Part shown: piece by piece, positions 18,598 to 27,393 of the stretch
Layout: every line of letters begins with the position of its first letter
How positions within the stretch are numbered: position 1 is the first letter of the stretch
Assembly: GCF_030250645.1 (NCBI RefSeq)
Contig: NZ_JASSVS010000001.1
Coordinates: forward strand, 62,001 to 126,000
Length of the DNA: 64,000 bases
Direction of reading: 5' to 3'
Origin: Marinobacter azerbaijanicus
GTDB lineage: Bacteria; Pseudomonadota; Gammaproteobacteria; Pseudomonadales; Oleiphilaceae
Position numbers and translations under genes: made by a program
The notes under the pieces: generated by a model
The model's database searches: none
Seen by the model: only the letters and a program-made list of their open reading frames with translations
What the model was told of the DNA's origin: nothing

Positions 18598-19521
18598 ATG
18601 AACGCCGCCGTGCACGACAACCTTGTTGACAGTCGCCTTCACAGCCAGTGGCTGGAGGGCACCATCCGGCATCGTCGAATGACCCCCGTGCGCCACGAGT
18701 TCAGTTACAGCACAGGCATGCTGGCACTGGATCTGCGTGAGTGGCATTCAATTACCCGGATCAGCCCCCTGTTCTCGCTGGAGAAGTTCAACTGGCTTTC
18801 CCTGCGGCGCCAGGACTACTTCCATCCCGAGAAAGACAACCTGCTGCAGGCCGTTATGAACCAGGTCCAGACCGCTACAGGCTGGAAGCCGGACGGCGCG
18901 GTGGAGCTGATTACCCACCCCCGTTATTTCGGCTATGTGTTCAACCCGGTCAGCTTCTACTTCTGCTACAACGCCGGTGACCGCCCCGACAAAGGCGCTG
19001 TACCGAGAGTTATTCTGGCCCAGATTACCAATACACCCTGGAAAGACCGCCACGTCTATTGCCTTGAAAGCGCCGGTACGGAGCCAACCTCTGCCGGTTG
19101 GCGCACCGAGCGCTTCGGGTTCGACAAGCGTTTTCATGTGTCACCGTTCAACCCCATGGACCAGCACTACCAGTGGACCTTCAGCTTCCGGGGACCTGAA
19201 GTACGTATACACATGAATGTATTTCAGGACGAACGCAAACATTTTGATGCCACTCTTGTGGTCCGACGCACCCCCCTGGATCGTAAAGAACTTCACAGAA
19301 GCCTCCGGCAGTTTCCCATCGAAGCATTGAAGGTGGTGGGTGGCATCTACTGGCATGCTCTGAAGCTGAAACTCAAGGGCGTGCCCTTTTTCACCCACCC
19401 GGACAAGCTTCCTGAGAGTGACCCGGCCTACCGGCTGGGACGCGAAGATTCAGGCCTCGATATTACCGAGGCCAGTGACCGAACAAAGACAACCGGAAAG
19501 GTAAGCTCATGGAGAACCTGA
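18598..19521 (+). CDS. DUF1365 family protein
   Basis: A 307-residue protein of the DUF1365 family, recognised from GTIRHRRMTPVRHEFSY, LLTHPRYFGYVFNPVSFYFCY and FHVSPFNPMDQHYQW. The family nearly always neighbours the FAD oxidase and the cyclopropane-synthase-like methyltransferase, as here, but its reaction is not established. I chose ATG at 18598, two bases after the previous stop; an in-frame ATG at 18550 lies inside the upstream gene. The end overlaps the next gene by 13 bases. Confidence 0.88.
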   Translation: MNAAVHDNLVDSRLHSQWLEGTIRHRRMTPVRHEFSYSTGMLALDLREWHSITRISPLFSLEKFNWLSLRRQDYFHPEKDNLLQAVMNQVQTATGWKPDGAVELITHPRYFGYVFNPVSFYFCYNAGDRPDKGAVPRVILAQITNTPWKDRHVYCLESAGTEPTSAGWRTERFGFDKRFHVSPFNPMDQHYQWTFSFRGPEVRIHMNVFQDERKHFDATLVVRRTPLDRKELHRSLRQFPIEALKVVGGIYWHALKLKLKGVPFFTHPDKLPESDPAYRLGREDSGLDITEASDRTKTTGKVSSWRT

Positions 19522-20780
19522 ATACCTCACTCGAATCCACAGTTGCGGACAAGCAGGTCCCACTGAGCAGCCGCGTCGCACGACACCTGGTTTGCCAGCA
19601 GTTGTCGCTACTGGAAGACGGTTCCCTGACCATTCGCGAGGCTGGCCAGCAGACCCTGAACTTCGGTGATGGCGATACCCGCTTTGAACCCGCGGAACTG
19701 GTTATCCATGACAGCAGCACCTGGAAGGATCTGCTCACCGGCGGCAGCATCGGTGCCGCCGAATCCTATGTAGCCGGTGACTGGTCAACGCCGGACCTGG
19801 TAGCGCTGTTGCGTTTCTTCACCCGCAACGTGGACCGGATGAACAAATTCGAGGACAGATTCAGCTGGATCACCAAACCGGCACTGAAAGGATTGCACTG
19901 GCTGAACCGCAACACCAAAGAAGGTTCCCGCAAGAACATCAGCGCCCACTATGACCTGGGCAACGACCTGTTCGAGACCTTTCTCGACCCTACCATGATG
20001 TACTCATCAGCCATCTATCCGGGCGCTGAGGCGACTCTTGAGGAAGCGGCGGTTCACAAGCTGGATACCATATGCCGCAAACTTGATCTGCAGCCCGGAG
20101 ACCGGGTTATGGAAATTGGCACCGGCTGGGGCGGCTTCGCAGTACACGCAGCAAAGCATTACGGGTGCCATGTGACGACCACCACGATTTCCTCCGAACA
20201 GCTCGAACTCGCGAAAGCCAGGGTGAAAGCTGAAGGACTCGAGGATCGCATAACCCTGCTGTTCGATGATTACAGGGATCTGGAAGGCCAGTTCGACAAA
20301 CTGGTATCCATCGAGATGATCGAAGCCGTCGGTCCCCAGTTTCTGGACAGCTACTTTAACCAGATCAGCCATCTGCTGAAACCAGACGGACTGGCACTGA
20401 TTCAGGCCATCAACATGCCGGAACAACGCTACAGCCGTGCGTTGAAGAACGTTGATTTCATCCAGCGTTTTATATTCCCGGGCAGTTTCATCCCTTCGTT
20501 CGGAGCTATCCTGGGTTCCGTGCGAACCGGATCCGACCTGGTGATGACCCACGCTGAAGATATCGGATTCCATTACGCCCGTACCCTGCACGACTGGTGT
20601 GATCGGTTTATGGCCAACCGGGACAGGCTTGAAAAGCTGGGGTATGACGAAGCCTTTCGCAGGCTCTGGCACTTCTACTTTGCCTACTGCGAGGCAGGGT
20701 TCAGCGAACGGGCCATTGGCGTGTCGCAGATCCTGTTTGCCAAGCCGGGCAATAAACGCGAGAACATCCTGAGCGTATGA
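19509..20780 (+). CDS. Cyclopropane-fatty-acid-synthase-like methyltransferase
   Basis: A 423-residue S-adenosylmethionine-dependent methyltransferase acting on membrane acyl chains. It has an N-terminal lipid-binding part, HYDLGNDLFETFLD, the SAM motif VMEIGTGWGGFAVHA, and the active-site-like segment SIEMIEAVG. Two products are possible: cyclopropane lipids (CfaA type) or methylated unsaturated precursors of furan fatty acids (UfaM type). The presence of a desaturase and a FAD oxidase in the operon favours the second, but sequence reading alone cannot decide. Confidence 0.9.
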   Translation: MENLNTSLESTVADKQVPLSSRVARHLVCQQLSLLEDGSLTIREAGQQTLNFGDGDTRFEPAELVIHDSSTWKDLLTGGSIGAAESYVAGDWSTPDLVALLRFFTRNVDRMNKFEDRFSWITKPALKGLHWLNRNTKEGSRKNISAHYDLGNDLFETFLDPTMMYSSAIYPGAEATLEEAAVHKLDTICRKLDLQPGDRVMEIGTGWGGFAVHAAKHYGCHVTTTTISSEQLELAKARVKAEGLEDRITLLFDDYRDLEGQFDKLVSIEMIEAVGPQFLDSYFNQISHLLKPDGLALIQAINMPEQRYSRALKNVDFIQRFIFPGSFIPSFGAILGSVRTGSDLVMTHAEDIGFHYARTLHDWCDRFMANRDRLEKLGYDEAFRRLWHFYFAYCEAGFSERAIGVSQILFAKPGNKRENILSV

Positions 20781-21298
20781 TCCAGTCAGACACCATTCGC
20801 AACACCGTCAACTTCGTACTGTTTCAGGCCGGATGGTTCGCCTGCGTCCTGTTTCCGGGCCTGGCTGCGGTTGGCTTCGTGTTGCTTCTGCTGGGGTTTC
20901 ATATTGCATTCATCAGCAGGCACCGGCTAGCAGAACTGCAGTTTATTGGCGCCGGTACGGTCCTTGGCGGCGTCCTGGATGGTGTCTGGTTCCAGACTGG
21001 CATTCTGGACGACGGTACCGGCGGTGTTGAGCTGACACCGGTCTGGCTGGTGGGTATATGGGCCATATTCATGACCACCCTTTCCCATTCACTGTCCTGG
21101 ATCAGCAGCAGACCCTGGTTGCCGTTTGTGTGCGCACCCATCGCCGGCCCCTTCGCGTACTGGTCCGCCAGCAAGCTTGGAGCGGTGGATCTGCCGGACC
21201 CCACGATGTCACTGATAGCACTGGCTGGTGGCTGGCTGGTGGTGTTCCCGGCCCTTCTCTACCTTCGCAAGTACCTGTATCCGGAGCTGGCCCGATGA
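20777..21298 (+). CDS. DUF2878 membrane protein
   Basis: A 173-residue integral membrane protein with about five hydrophobic segments, consistent with DUF2878, a family commonly found in this same lipid cluster. It overlaps the methyltransferase stop (ATGA) and the start of the next gene. It may anchor or present lipids to the soluble enzymes, but this is a guess from position only. Confidence 0.75.
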   Translation: MIQSDTIRNTVNFVLFQAGWFACVLFPGLAAVGFVLLLLGFHIAFISRHRLAELQFIGAGTVLGGVLDGVWFQTGILDDGTGGVELTPVWLVGIWAIFMTTLSHSLSWISSRPWLPFVCAPIAGPFAYWSASKLGAVDLPDPTMSLIALAGGWLVVFPALLYLRKYLYPELAR

Positions 21299-22032
21299 AG
21301 ACAACTGCCCTTGTGATCGCCTGCTTTGCCCCTGTGTTGACAGCGTCGGGCGCAGAACTGCGATTTTCCGGCACGGCGGCTCCCCTCAAGGGTGACAGGG
21401 CTATCTACGAGGAGCATCACCTGGTCGAAGGAGAATGTTCAGACGGTCTGTTCCGGCCCAATGCGCAGACGGTCACCTACGTTCGGGGTGACGGAGATGA
21501 CCAGTTTGCGCAAAAGAAGCTCTCCTACGGTGACTCGCTTCTGCGCCCGAACGTGAACTTCCGGCAGCCGGATTTCAACGAGGTTATGGAAATCACAAAC
21601 CGGGATGGCAAAGAGCTGCGGATCCAGTGGCAGACACCAGGTGACGACACAGAAACCTACACGGTAGAAGTGACAGACTCCCTGGTAGCCGATGCCGGAT
21701 TTGACCATCTGGTTCGGCAGCACTGGTCTGCCGTGACCACCGGTGAAAGCGTGGAGTTCGAATTTCTGGCCCCCACACGCGGCAAAGCGTACGAGTTCGA
21801 ACTGGAACCCGCCAGGGATGACCGGATCAATGCCGCGTTCACATTTCGGATCAAGCCTTCCGGAACCATTCTGGGCTTTCTGGTAGACCCGATTCTGCTG
21901 GGTTATAACGCGGATGGGATGCTGACGGATTACCTTGGTCTCACCAATATTCGAAAGGACAGGGATGCCAATTACACCGCCCACATCCGCTACACCCTCG
22001 AAACTGCTCCGGATTGTGAACTGACCCGCTGA
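21295..22032 (+). CDS. Periplasmic protein, unknown, end of lipid operon
   Basis: A 245-residue protein with a Sec signal peptide ([20 protein letters not shown], cut near residue 20). The mature part is beta-rich and has no motif I recognise. I chose ATG at 21295, which overlaps the DUF2878 stop; the longer open frame from 21058 reads through DUF2878 out of frame. Being last in the eight-gene unit suggests a role in sensing or handling the modified lipid outside the membrane. This is inference. Confidence 0.75.
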   Translation: MKTTALVIACFAPVLTASGAELRFSGTAAPLKGDRAIYEEHHLVEGECSDGLFRPNAQTVTYVRGDGDDQFAQKKLSYGDSLLRPNVNFRQPDFNEVMEITNRDGKELRIQWQTPGDDTETYTVEVTDSLVADAGFDHLVRQHWSAVTTGESVEFEFLAPTRGKAYEFELEPARDDRINAAFTFRIKPSGTILGFLVDPILLGYNADGMLTDYLGLTNIRKDRDANYTAHIRYTLETAPDCELTR

Positions 22033-22120
22033 AACCGTCCTTGCTGCCAACGCGGACACCGGGGCCGGGTATGGTAGACTTGCCATTTCCAGACACAGCC
22101 ACAACAGAGAGTTTCCGCCG

Positions 22121-22933
22121 ATGATGTTTGTCTCCTTCAACGTCAACAGTATCCGCACCCGGCTACATCAGCTTGAGGCCGTCATCAAGGACCTCAACCC
22201 GGATGTCATTGGCCTGCAGGAAACCAAGGTTTCCGATGCGGATTTTCCGGAGGACGCCATCCGCGAGCTGGGCTACCACGTTCACTTCCATGGCCAGAAA
22301 ACCCATTACGGTGTTGCCCTGCTCTCCCGGCAGGAGCCCGACAGTGTTCAGAAAGGTTACCCGTGGGACGGCGAAGACTCCCAGCGCCGGTTGATTACCG
22401 GCCACTTTTCGGTGAACGGCCGCAAGCTCGTGGTGATTAACGGCTATTTCCCCCAGGGTGAAAACCGCGACCACCCCATCAAGTTTCCGGCCAAGGAAAA
22501 GTTCTACGCGGACCTGATGCGCTACCTGGACGAGCTCAAGGCCACAAACAAAGAGATCGTGCTGATGGGAGACATGAACATCTCTCCCACTGACCTGGAT
22601 ATCGGTATTGGCGCCGACAATGCCAAACGCTGGCTACGCACCGGCAAGTGCAGCTTTCTCCCGGAAGAACGGGAATGGCTGGGACAGGTGGAAAGCCGTG
22701 GGTTTACCGACGTATTCCGCCACCTGCATCCGCAAGAGGCCGACACCTTCAGCTGGTTTGACTATCGCAGCAGAGGATTCGAGCGGGATCCGCGCAGGGG
22801 CCTGCGGATTGATCTGATCATGGCCAGTGATGACCTGCTTCCGAAAGCAAAGGAAGCAGGGGTCAGCTACGACATTCGCGCCATGGAGCGGCCATCGGAC
22901 CATTGTCCGGTGTGGGCCAGCTTCGACATCTGA
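22121..22933 (+). CDS. xthA: Exodeoxyribonuclease III (AP endonuclease)
   Basis: A 270-residue DNA-repair nuclease of the EEP fold. Visible are [12 protein letters not shown], catalytic Glu in LQETKV, Asp/Asn in [13 protein letters not shown], and the C-terminal SDHCPVWA. It removes abasic sites and 3'-blocked ends in base-excision repair. The first of two tandem Met codons gives the same length as E. coli XthA. It is 88 bases after the lipid operon, with its own ribosome site (AGAGAG). Confidence 0.96.
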   Translation: MMFVSFNVNSIRTRLHQLEAVIKDLNPDVIGLQETKVSDADFPEDAIRELGYHVHFHGQKTHYGVALLSRQEPDSVQKGYPWDGEDSQRRLITGHFSVNGRKLVVINGYFPQGENRDHPIKFPAKEKFYADLMRYLDELKATNKEIVLMGDMNISPTDLDIGIGADNAKRWLRTGKCSFLPEEREWLGQVESRGFTDVFRHLHPQEADTFSWFDYRSRGFERDPRRGLRIDLIMASDDLLPKAKEAGVSYDIRAMERPSDHCPVWASFDI

Positions 22934-22951
22934 CCCCGCCCGGGCCGCGAT

Positions 22952-23581
22952 ATGAAAAAAATTAAAACCCGCGACCGCATTCTCGAGGCCAGTCTGATGC
23001 TGTTCAACAGCATCGGCGAGCCTAACGTTACTACCCTGTTGATCTCCGACGAACTGGACATCAGCCCGGGCAATCTCTATTACCACTTCAAGAGCAAGGG
23101 CGACATTGTCGGAGAGCTGTTTGCCAGCTATGAGCATGAGATGCATGACCTGCTGGCCGTTCCGGAAGACGCCGAAATAAGCCTAGATCAGCAGAGTTTC
23201 TTCCTGCACCTGCTGTTTGAAACTGTCGCCCGCTACCGGTTTCTCTATCAGGACCTGGTTAACGTGCTGTCGCGGTACGAACAGCTACAGGCCCGCTTTC
23301 GCCGCATCCTCAAGAAGAAAACCAGGGGGTTCCGGACCATATGTGAGAGTTTCCGGCACCAGGGCATCATGGATATCACCGACGGGGAGCTGGACGCGCT
23401 GTGTGAGCAGCTCACCCTGACAGCCTGTTACTGGAGCAGTTTCGACAGCCTGTCCCATCTGGATGACCGGGAGTCCATGGACCCCGGTCGTGGCGTCTAC
23501 CAGATGATGTACCTGTTATTGCCTTACCTGAAGGCTGAAGAAAAGGAACAGATATACCTGATGAGCCGGGACTATCTATGA
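22952..23581 (+). CDS. TetR/AcrR-family regulator
   Basis: A 209-residue repressor with an N-terminal helix-turn-helix (TRDRILEASLMLFNSIGEPNVTTLLISDELDISPGNLYYHF, residues 6-46) and a helical ligand domain. It starts 18 bases after xthA, perhaps co-transcribed, and converges on a phasin gene with a 23-base gap. In Pseudomonas a TetR regulator (PhaD) accompanies phasins, so control of polyhydroxyalkanoate genes is a reasonable hypothesis. Its ligand and operator are unknown. Confidence 0.88.
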   Translation: MKKIKTRDRILEASLMLFNSIGEPNVTTLLISDELDISPGNLYYHFKSKGDIVGELFASYEHEMHDLLAVPEDAEISLDQQSFFLHLLFETVARYRFLYQDLVNVLSRYEQLQARFRRILKKKTRGFRTICESFRHQGIMDITDGELDALCEQLTLTACYWSSFDSLSHLDDRESMDPGRGVYQMMYLLLPYLKAEEKEQIYLMSRDYL

Positions 23582-23604
23582 ACGGCAGTGAGTGCGCTGC
23601 CGAG

Positions 23605-24024
23605 TCATTCCTCTTCGGAGCGGTCTTCGGTTTCTTCCCGTAGCCGGTTCAGTTCAGCTTCCAGAGCCTGGATTCGGCGTTCCATGGCTTCAATCTCTTC
23701 GCGCCGGTGGATACCCAGACGGCGCAATGCACCGGATACCCGCTCATCAAACAGGTTTTCAAGCCTGTCCCAGGTGCCTGTTGCCCTGTCCCGTACATCG
23801 CCCACACGATCCTCCACGGAGCGAAGCTGCTTCTCGACAACGCCACGGGTCTTGCTTTCCAACTGCTCACCTTCCTGTACCAGGCGTTCGAAGAAACGGC
23901 CGGCATCCTCTTCAGCCTTGGTATAGGCGCCCAGCCCTGCAAGCCAGATCTGTCTTGCAGACCCCTTTACCTTGCCCGCCAGCTGTTCGTCGTTTTCCGG
24001 CTTGTTCTCTTTTTCGTCAGACAT
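23605..24024 (-). CDS. Phasin family protein (PHA granule-associated)
   Basis: A 139-residue protein with the phasin core (RQIWLAGLGAYTKAEEDAGRFFERLVQEGEQLESKTR) and a C-terminal leucine-rich coiled coil (about residues 112-135). Such proteins coat polyhydroxyalkanoate granules and help segregate them. It lacks the AlaLysPro-rich DNA-binding tail of PhaF, so it resembles PhaI or a general phasin. No PHA synthase is in the window. It converges on the TetR gene. Confidence 0.88.
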   Translation of the reverse strand: MSDEKENKPENDEQLAGKVKGSARQIWLAGLGAYTKAEEDAGRFFERLVQEGEQLESKTRGVVEKQLRSVEDRVGDVRDRATGTWDRLENLFDERVSGALRRLGIHRREEIEAMERRIQALEAELNRLREETEDRSEEE

Positions 24025-24248
24025 GCAAAACCTCGGAAGATAGGACTTCTCTAGACCCTGATTGTATTACAGTGGGCCCCGAATTTCAGTCTGAAACCGA
24101 CAATCCACCCGTCTACCAATAGACTGGTCGCCCTGAAACCCTCACTGTGACGGGCTTTAGTATAAGCACACTTTCAATATGAAAAAATGTGATCAAATGA
24201 TTCGCACCCCTGGCTTGAAGTGTTCAAAATATGGTCAATACTTGACTG

Positions 24249-24340
24249 TACCGGTGTCCCTGCTGATGCCGGTTTGTCTGGAAGTCTTTCATGGATACTA
24301 CTCGCACGCCTCTGCCCGGCCACCAGTGCCGGGCTTTTTT
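24249..24340 (+). ncRNA. Possible small RNA, about 92 nt
   Basis: This lies in a 389-base gap (24025-24413) with no convincing ORF. A promoter-like pair (TTGAAG at 24215-24220, 16-bp gap, AATACT) is followed about 90 bases later by a strong orphan terminator at 24314-24340. The nearest upstream plus-strand gene ends 730 bases earlier, and a leftward gene lies between. The terminator therefore implies a local rightward transcript. The GC hairpin with a T6 run suits an Hfq-type small RNA. No known family was recognised. Confidence 0.35.
24314..24340 (+). terminator. Orphan rho-independent terminator
   Basis: Stem GCCCGGC, loop CACCAGT, stem GCCGGGC, then six T. It precedes the YeeE/YedE genes rather than following a plus-strand gene. 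Confidence 0.85.
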
Positions 24341-24350
24341 ATGCTTCGAA

Positions 24351-24385
24351 ATAGATATATAGTTATTCCCTAAACGAATATCTAT
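24351..24385 (+). promoter_or_regulatory. AT-rich inverted repeats before sulfur module (BigR/SqrR-like?)
   Basis: ATAGATAT (24351-24358) is mirrored by ATATCTAT (24378-24385), and inside lies TATTC, 7 bases, GAATA (24364-24380). It stands 29 bases before the first YeeE/YedE gene. YeeE/YedE plus DUF442 genes are controlled in other bacteria by the persulfide-sensing ArsR-type repressors BigR/SqrR, which bind AT-rich inverted repeats. Which repressor binds here is inference. Confidence 0.5.
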
Positions 24386-24413
24386 AGTTCTATCTTTTCG
24401 GAGGCTTCACTGC

Positions 24414-24854
24414 ATGATTGAAATTGCGTGGGAGAATTTCACCCCATGGTCCGCATTGGTGGGCGGAATCATTATTGGCTTGTCCGCAGCAGCATTCATA
24501 TTGCTTAACGGGCGAATCGCCGGCATCAGCGGCATTCTGGGAGGATTGCTGGTTCCCCAGAAGCGCGATGTGCTGTGGCGTGTCGCGTTTTTGGCAGGCA
24601 TGCTGGCTGCCCCCCTGCTCTGGGCGCTGACCACCGACCTGCCCCCTATAGAGATCAAGGCCAGCTATCCGGTCCTGGTGGTATCCGGCCTGTTGGTGGG
24701 CATCGGCACGCGCTATGGCTCCGGCTGCACCAGTGGTCACGGCGTATGCGGCCTGTCACGACTGTCTGCACGCTCTTTGATAGCAACCCTGGCCTTCATG
24801 GCTACCGGTTTTATTACCGTTTATATCGTTCGCCACCTGATTACGGGAGCCTGA
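24414..24854 (+). CDS. YeeE/YedE-type sulfur transporter, first half
   Basis: A 146-residue membrane protein with four to five hydrophobic helices and the conserved motif GSGCTSGHGVCGLSRLS. Its cysteine is thought to guide thiosulfate or sulfide through YeeE-type channels. The gene is a half-size transporter completed by the next gene, a common split arrangement. The ATG has a strong ribosome site (CGGAGGCTTCACTGC). Confidence 0.88.
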   Translation: MIEIAWENFTPWSALVGGIIIGLSAAAFILLNGRIAGISGILGGLLVPQKRDVLWRVAFLAGMLAAPLLWALTTDLPPIEIKASYPVLVVSGLLVGIGTRYGSGCTSGHGVCGLSRLSARSLIATLAFMATGFITVYIVRHLITGA

Positions 24855-24857
24855 TCC

Positions 24858-25283
24858 ATGAAATTCAATCTTGCTTCATTTGGAGCCGGCCTCCTGTTCG
24901 GGCTGGGTCTGCTTGTCAGCGGTATGGCCAACCCCGAAAAGGTGCTCGGATTCCTCGATATCGCCGGGCAATGGGACCCTTCGCTTGCCTTCGTCATGGG
25001 CGGCGCCATTCTTGTAGGTCTTTTTGCTTTTGCCGTGGCAAAGCAACGGACAGTCTCTTTTCTGGGTTTCAACATGCGCTTGCCAGGCAGTGACCGGCCG
25101 GACAGGCGACTTCTGGTCGGCAGCCTGCTGTTTGGGGCTGGCTGGGGACTGGCCGGTTTCTGCCCGGGGCCTGGGCTTGTGGCGCTGGGCGCCGGGGAAA
25201 CGGGCGCCCTGGTATTTGTGGTGGCAATGGTTGCCGGAATGGGCCTGTTCGAGGTGATCGAGAAAAACAGGGTTGCGAATTGA
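24858..25283 (+). CDS. YeeE/YedE-type sulfur transporter, second half
   Basis: A 141-residue membrane protein (DUF6691 type) with helices and the matching motif GWGLAGFCPGPGLVAL holding a single Cys. It starts 3 bases after the first half. Together the two halves resemble one full YeeE/YedE channel importing thiosulfate or exporting sulfur species. The DUF442 gene that follows points to detoxification of sulfide or persulfide. Confidence 0.88.
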   Translation: MKFNLASFGAGLLFGLGLLVSGMANPEKVLGFLDIAGQWDPSLAFVMGGAILVGLFAFAVAKQRTVSFLGFNMRLPGSDRPDRRLLVGSLLFGAGWGLAGFCPGPGLVALGAGETGALVFVVAMVAGMGLFEVIEKNRVAN

Positions 25284-25366
25284 GGCAACTCCTCAGCGGG
25301 CTCTGACAGCAAGGGTCCGCTGTGGCATCATGCATTGGCGTTTCATGACTGGTTAGAGGTTCTTGT

Positions 25367-25798
25367 ATGGATATCAGGCGTATTGACGAAACCATTGCCG
25401 TAGCTCCACAGCTGTCGGTAAGTGACATTGCCGAGGCGGCAAGACTGGGCTTCAAAACATTGGTGGCCAACCGTCCGGATGCCGAAGAAGCCGGCCAGCC
25501 TGCCATGGCCGACATCGAAGCCGCAGCCCGCGAAAATGGCATGGAATGGGTTTATATGCCAGTTGAATCCGGCAATATTCTGGATAACGACGTGGACCGG
25601 TTTGATACAATGATCCGCGAGGCGGAAAAGCCCGTATTGGCTTTCTGTCGCTCAGGAACACGCTGCACGGTTCTCTGGGCTCTGAGTTCGGCTCGTTCCG
25701 AACCGGCCCAGGACATCGTGACAAAGGCCCGCAATGCCGGCTATGACATCGGCGGCCTGGCACCGAGAATGGCCGAACAGGCAAATAAGAACTCCTGA
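25367..25798 (+). CDS. DUF442 (TIGR01244) sulfurtransferase-like protein
   Basis: A 143-residue protein with a phosphatase-like fold and the Cys-loop AFCRSGTRC (about residues 90-98). Related domains fused to persulfide dioxygenases (Blh) act as rhodanese-like sulfurtransferases. Start IRRIDETIAVAPQLSVSDI is typical of the family. It lies 83 bases downstream of the YeeE/YedE pair with its own ribosome site (AGAGGTTC). No dioxygenase is adjacent, though the family often partners one. Confidence 0.88.
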   Translation: MDIRRIDETIAVAPQLSVSDIAEAARLGFKTLVANRPDAEEAGQPAMADIEAAARENGMEWVYMPVESGNILDNDVDRFDTMIREAEKPVLAFCRSGTRCTVLWALSSARSEPAQDIVTKARNAGYDIGGLAPRMAEQANKNS

Positions 25799-25843
25799 GC
25801 CGTCTTTCCACCCGGATACAACCAGCTACCAGGATCCAGCACC

Positions 25844-26953
25844 ATGCAGTACAAGGGTACCGCCAACTTTCGCCATGACCATCCGGAAAAGACTGGGGTA
25901 CTGGTCACCAATCTGGGCACACCGGACGCACCAACATCATCGGCCCTGCGCCGCTACCTCGGGGAGTTCCTCTGGGACCCCCGCGTGGTGGAAGTGCCCC
26001 GCCCGATCTGGTGGCTGATCCTGCACGGCATAATCCTGCGGATCCGGCCCAGTCGGTCTGCCAGGGCGTACGCCAGCGTCTGGCAGCCCGAGGGCTCCCC
26101 TCTGCTGACCCACACCGCCAAACAGGCAGAAGGCATTCGCCGCAAGCTCCAGGCCAGGTACGGCAATAATATCGTGGTTGGTTTCGCCATGCGCTATGGC
26201 AACCCGAGCGTTTCAAAGGTTCTGGATGAAATGCAGTCCCAGGGAGTCCGTCAGTTACTGGTATTGCCACTTTACCCGCAATACTCGGCTTCCACCTCCG
26301 CATCCACATTTGATGCCATCGCACATGACTTTACCCGTCGGCGCTGGATTCCGGACCTCCGGTTTGTTTCCCATTACCCGGATTATCCACCCTACATTGA
26401 AGCCATGGCCAACCACATCCAGGCACACTGGAACGAGCATGGGCGCAATGAAAAGCTGATTCTTTCCTACCATGGGGTGCCACTGAAATACCTTAAAAAG
26501 GGCGACCCCTACCACTGCGAGTGCCACAAGACCTCGCGGCTGCTGGCGGAACGCCTTGGTCTGACGAAAGATGAGTACATGACTACCTTCCAGTCCCGTT
26601 TCGGCCGGGAGGAGTGGTTGCAGCCATACACGGACGAGACCCTGAAATCGCTGCCAGGGAAAGGCGTGAAATCAATCGATGTATTCTGCCCCGGTTTCTC
26701 CTCGGATTGCCTGGAAACGGTTGAGGAAATCGATGAAGAAAACCGGGAATACTTTATTGAGGCAGGCGGTGGAGAGTTCAGCTACATTCCGGCGCTCAAC
26801 GCGACTCCGGGCCATATCGCTGCCCTCACACAGCTGATCGAAGACAACCTGCAGGGCTGGAACGTGCCGACCAACGAACCGGAAGAGCTGGCCGCACGGC
26901 TGAGGCTTGCGGAAGAGCAGAAGCAGGCTCAGTATCCCGGTCGGGATCTGTGA
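25844..26953 (+). CDS. hemH: Ferrochelatase
   Basis: A 369-residue enzyme inserting Fe2+ into protoporphyrin IX, the last step of heme synthesis. Visible are GVLVTNLGTPDAPT at the start, the catalytic His in LILSYHGVP, and the Glu-rich FCPGFSSDCLETVEEIDEE segment. YHCECHKT contains closely spaced cysteines, as in many gammaproteobacterial forms, without enough evidence to claim a 2Fe-2S cluster. It is a single gene, 45 bases after DUF442. Confidence 0.96.
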   Translation: MQYKGTANFRHDHPEKTGVLVTNLGTPDAPTSSALRRYLGEFLWDPRVVEVPRPIWWLILHGIILRIRPSRSARAYASVWQPEGSPLLTHTAKQAEGIRRKLQARYGNNIVVGFAMRYGNPSVSKVLDEMQSQGVRQLLVLPLYPQYSASTSASTFDAIAHDFTRRRWIPDLRFVSHYPDYPPYIEAMANHIQAHWNEHGRNEKLILSYHGVPLKYLKKGDPYHCECHKTSRLLAERLGLTKDEYMTTFQSRFGREEWLQPYTDETLKSLPGKGVKSIDVFCPGFSSDCLETVEEIDEENREYFIEAGGGEFSYIPALNATPGHIAALTQLIEDNLQGWNVPTNEPEELAARLRLAEEQKQAQYPGRDL

Positions 26954-26971
26954 CCGGAAACCGGCTTTCCG

Positions 26972-27172
26972 TCAGGGAGTCCTGTTCTTTGCGGGGCTCT
27001 CGGAAAGGTCCGGTACTGACTGGCAGAACGCGCACTCCTCCGTATCCACTGCAGCTCCCCCAGCTTCCACATAGCGCACCTTGTGACTCGCCCCACCACG
27101 GTTGGCGGACACCGAGAACTTACGGTCATGGCGAACGTCCGGGGTTTTCTGGTCGTTTTCTCGATCTTGCAT
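26972..27172 (-). CDS. Small soluble protein, 66 aa, unknown
   Basis: A 66-residue ORF beginning MQDRENDQKTPDV, with a strong ribosome site (GGGGAG, 7 bases before ATG). It contains one CAFC-like pair (EECAFCQS), which might bind metal. It converges on hemH and lies just outside the mobile island. No family is recognised. The good initiation signal and non-repetitive composition favour a real gene, but chance is not excluded. Confidence 0.45.
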   Translation of the reverse strand: MQDRENDQKTPDVRHDRKFSVSANRGGASHKVRYVEAGGAAVDTEECAFCQSVPDLSESPAKNRTP

Positions 27173-27293
27173 GATGGGCTCCCCTGCAATGGAACGATAC
27201 AGGCCTATTATGGGGACGAATAGCGTGGGAACCAACCCGGATTGCTGGAGGAGTTTGGGGAAAGATGTCGGGGAATCAGACGGAACAGGAGAA

Positions 27294-27309
27294 AGTGGCG
27301 GTGGGCCAG
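27294..27309. other. attL, 16-bp direct repeat
   Basis: AGTGGCGGTGGGCCAG is identical to 37716-37731 and diverges immediately on both sides. On the minus strand it is the last part of tRNA-Ser plus CCA and four flanking bases. It marks the left end of the island. Confidence 0.85.
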
Positions 27310-27393
27310 ACCGCCCAAAGCGACCATAAGCACCTGAAATACCTATCTTTTTCTAGCCTTCCTTTCTGTAACCCCTTGCCCTGCCTCAATCTC

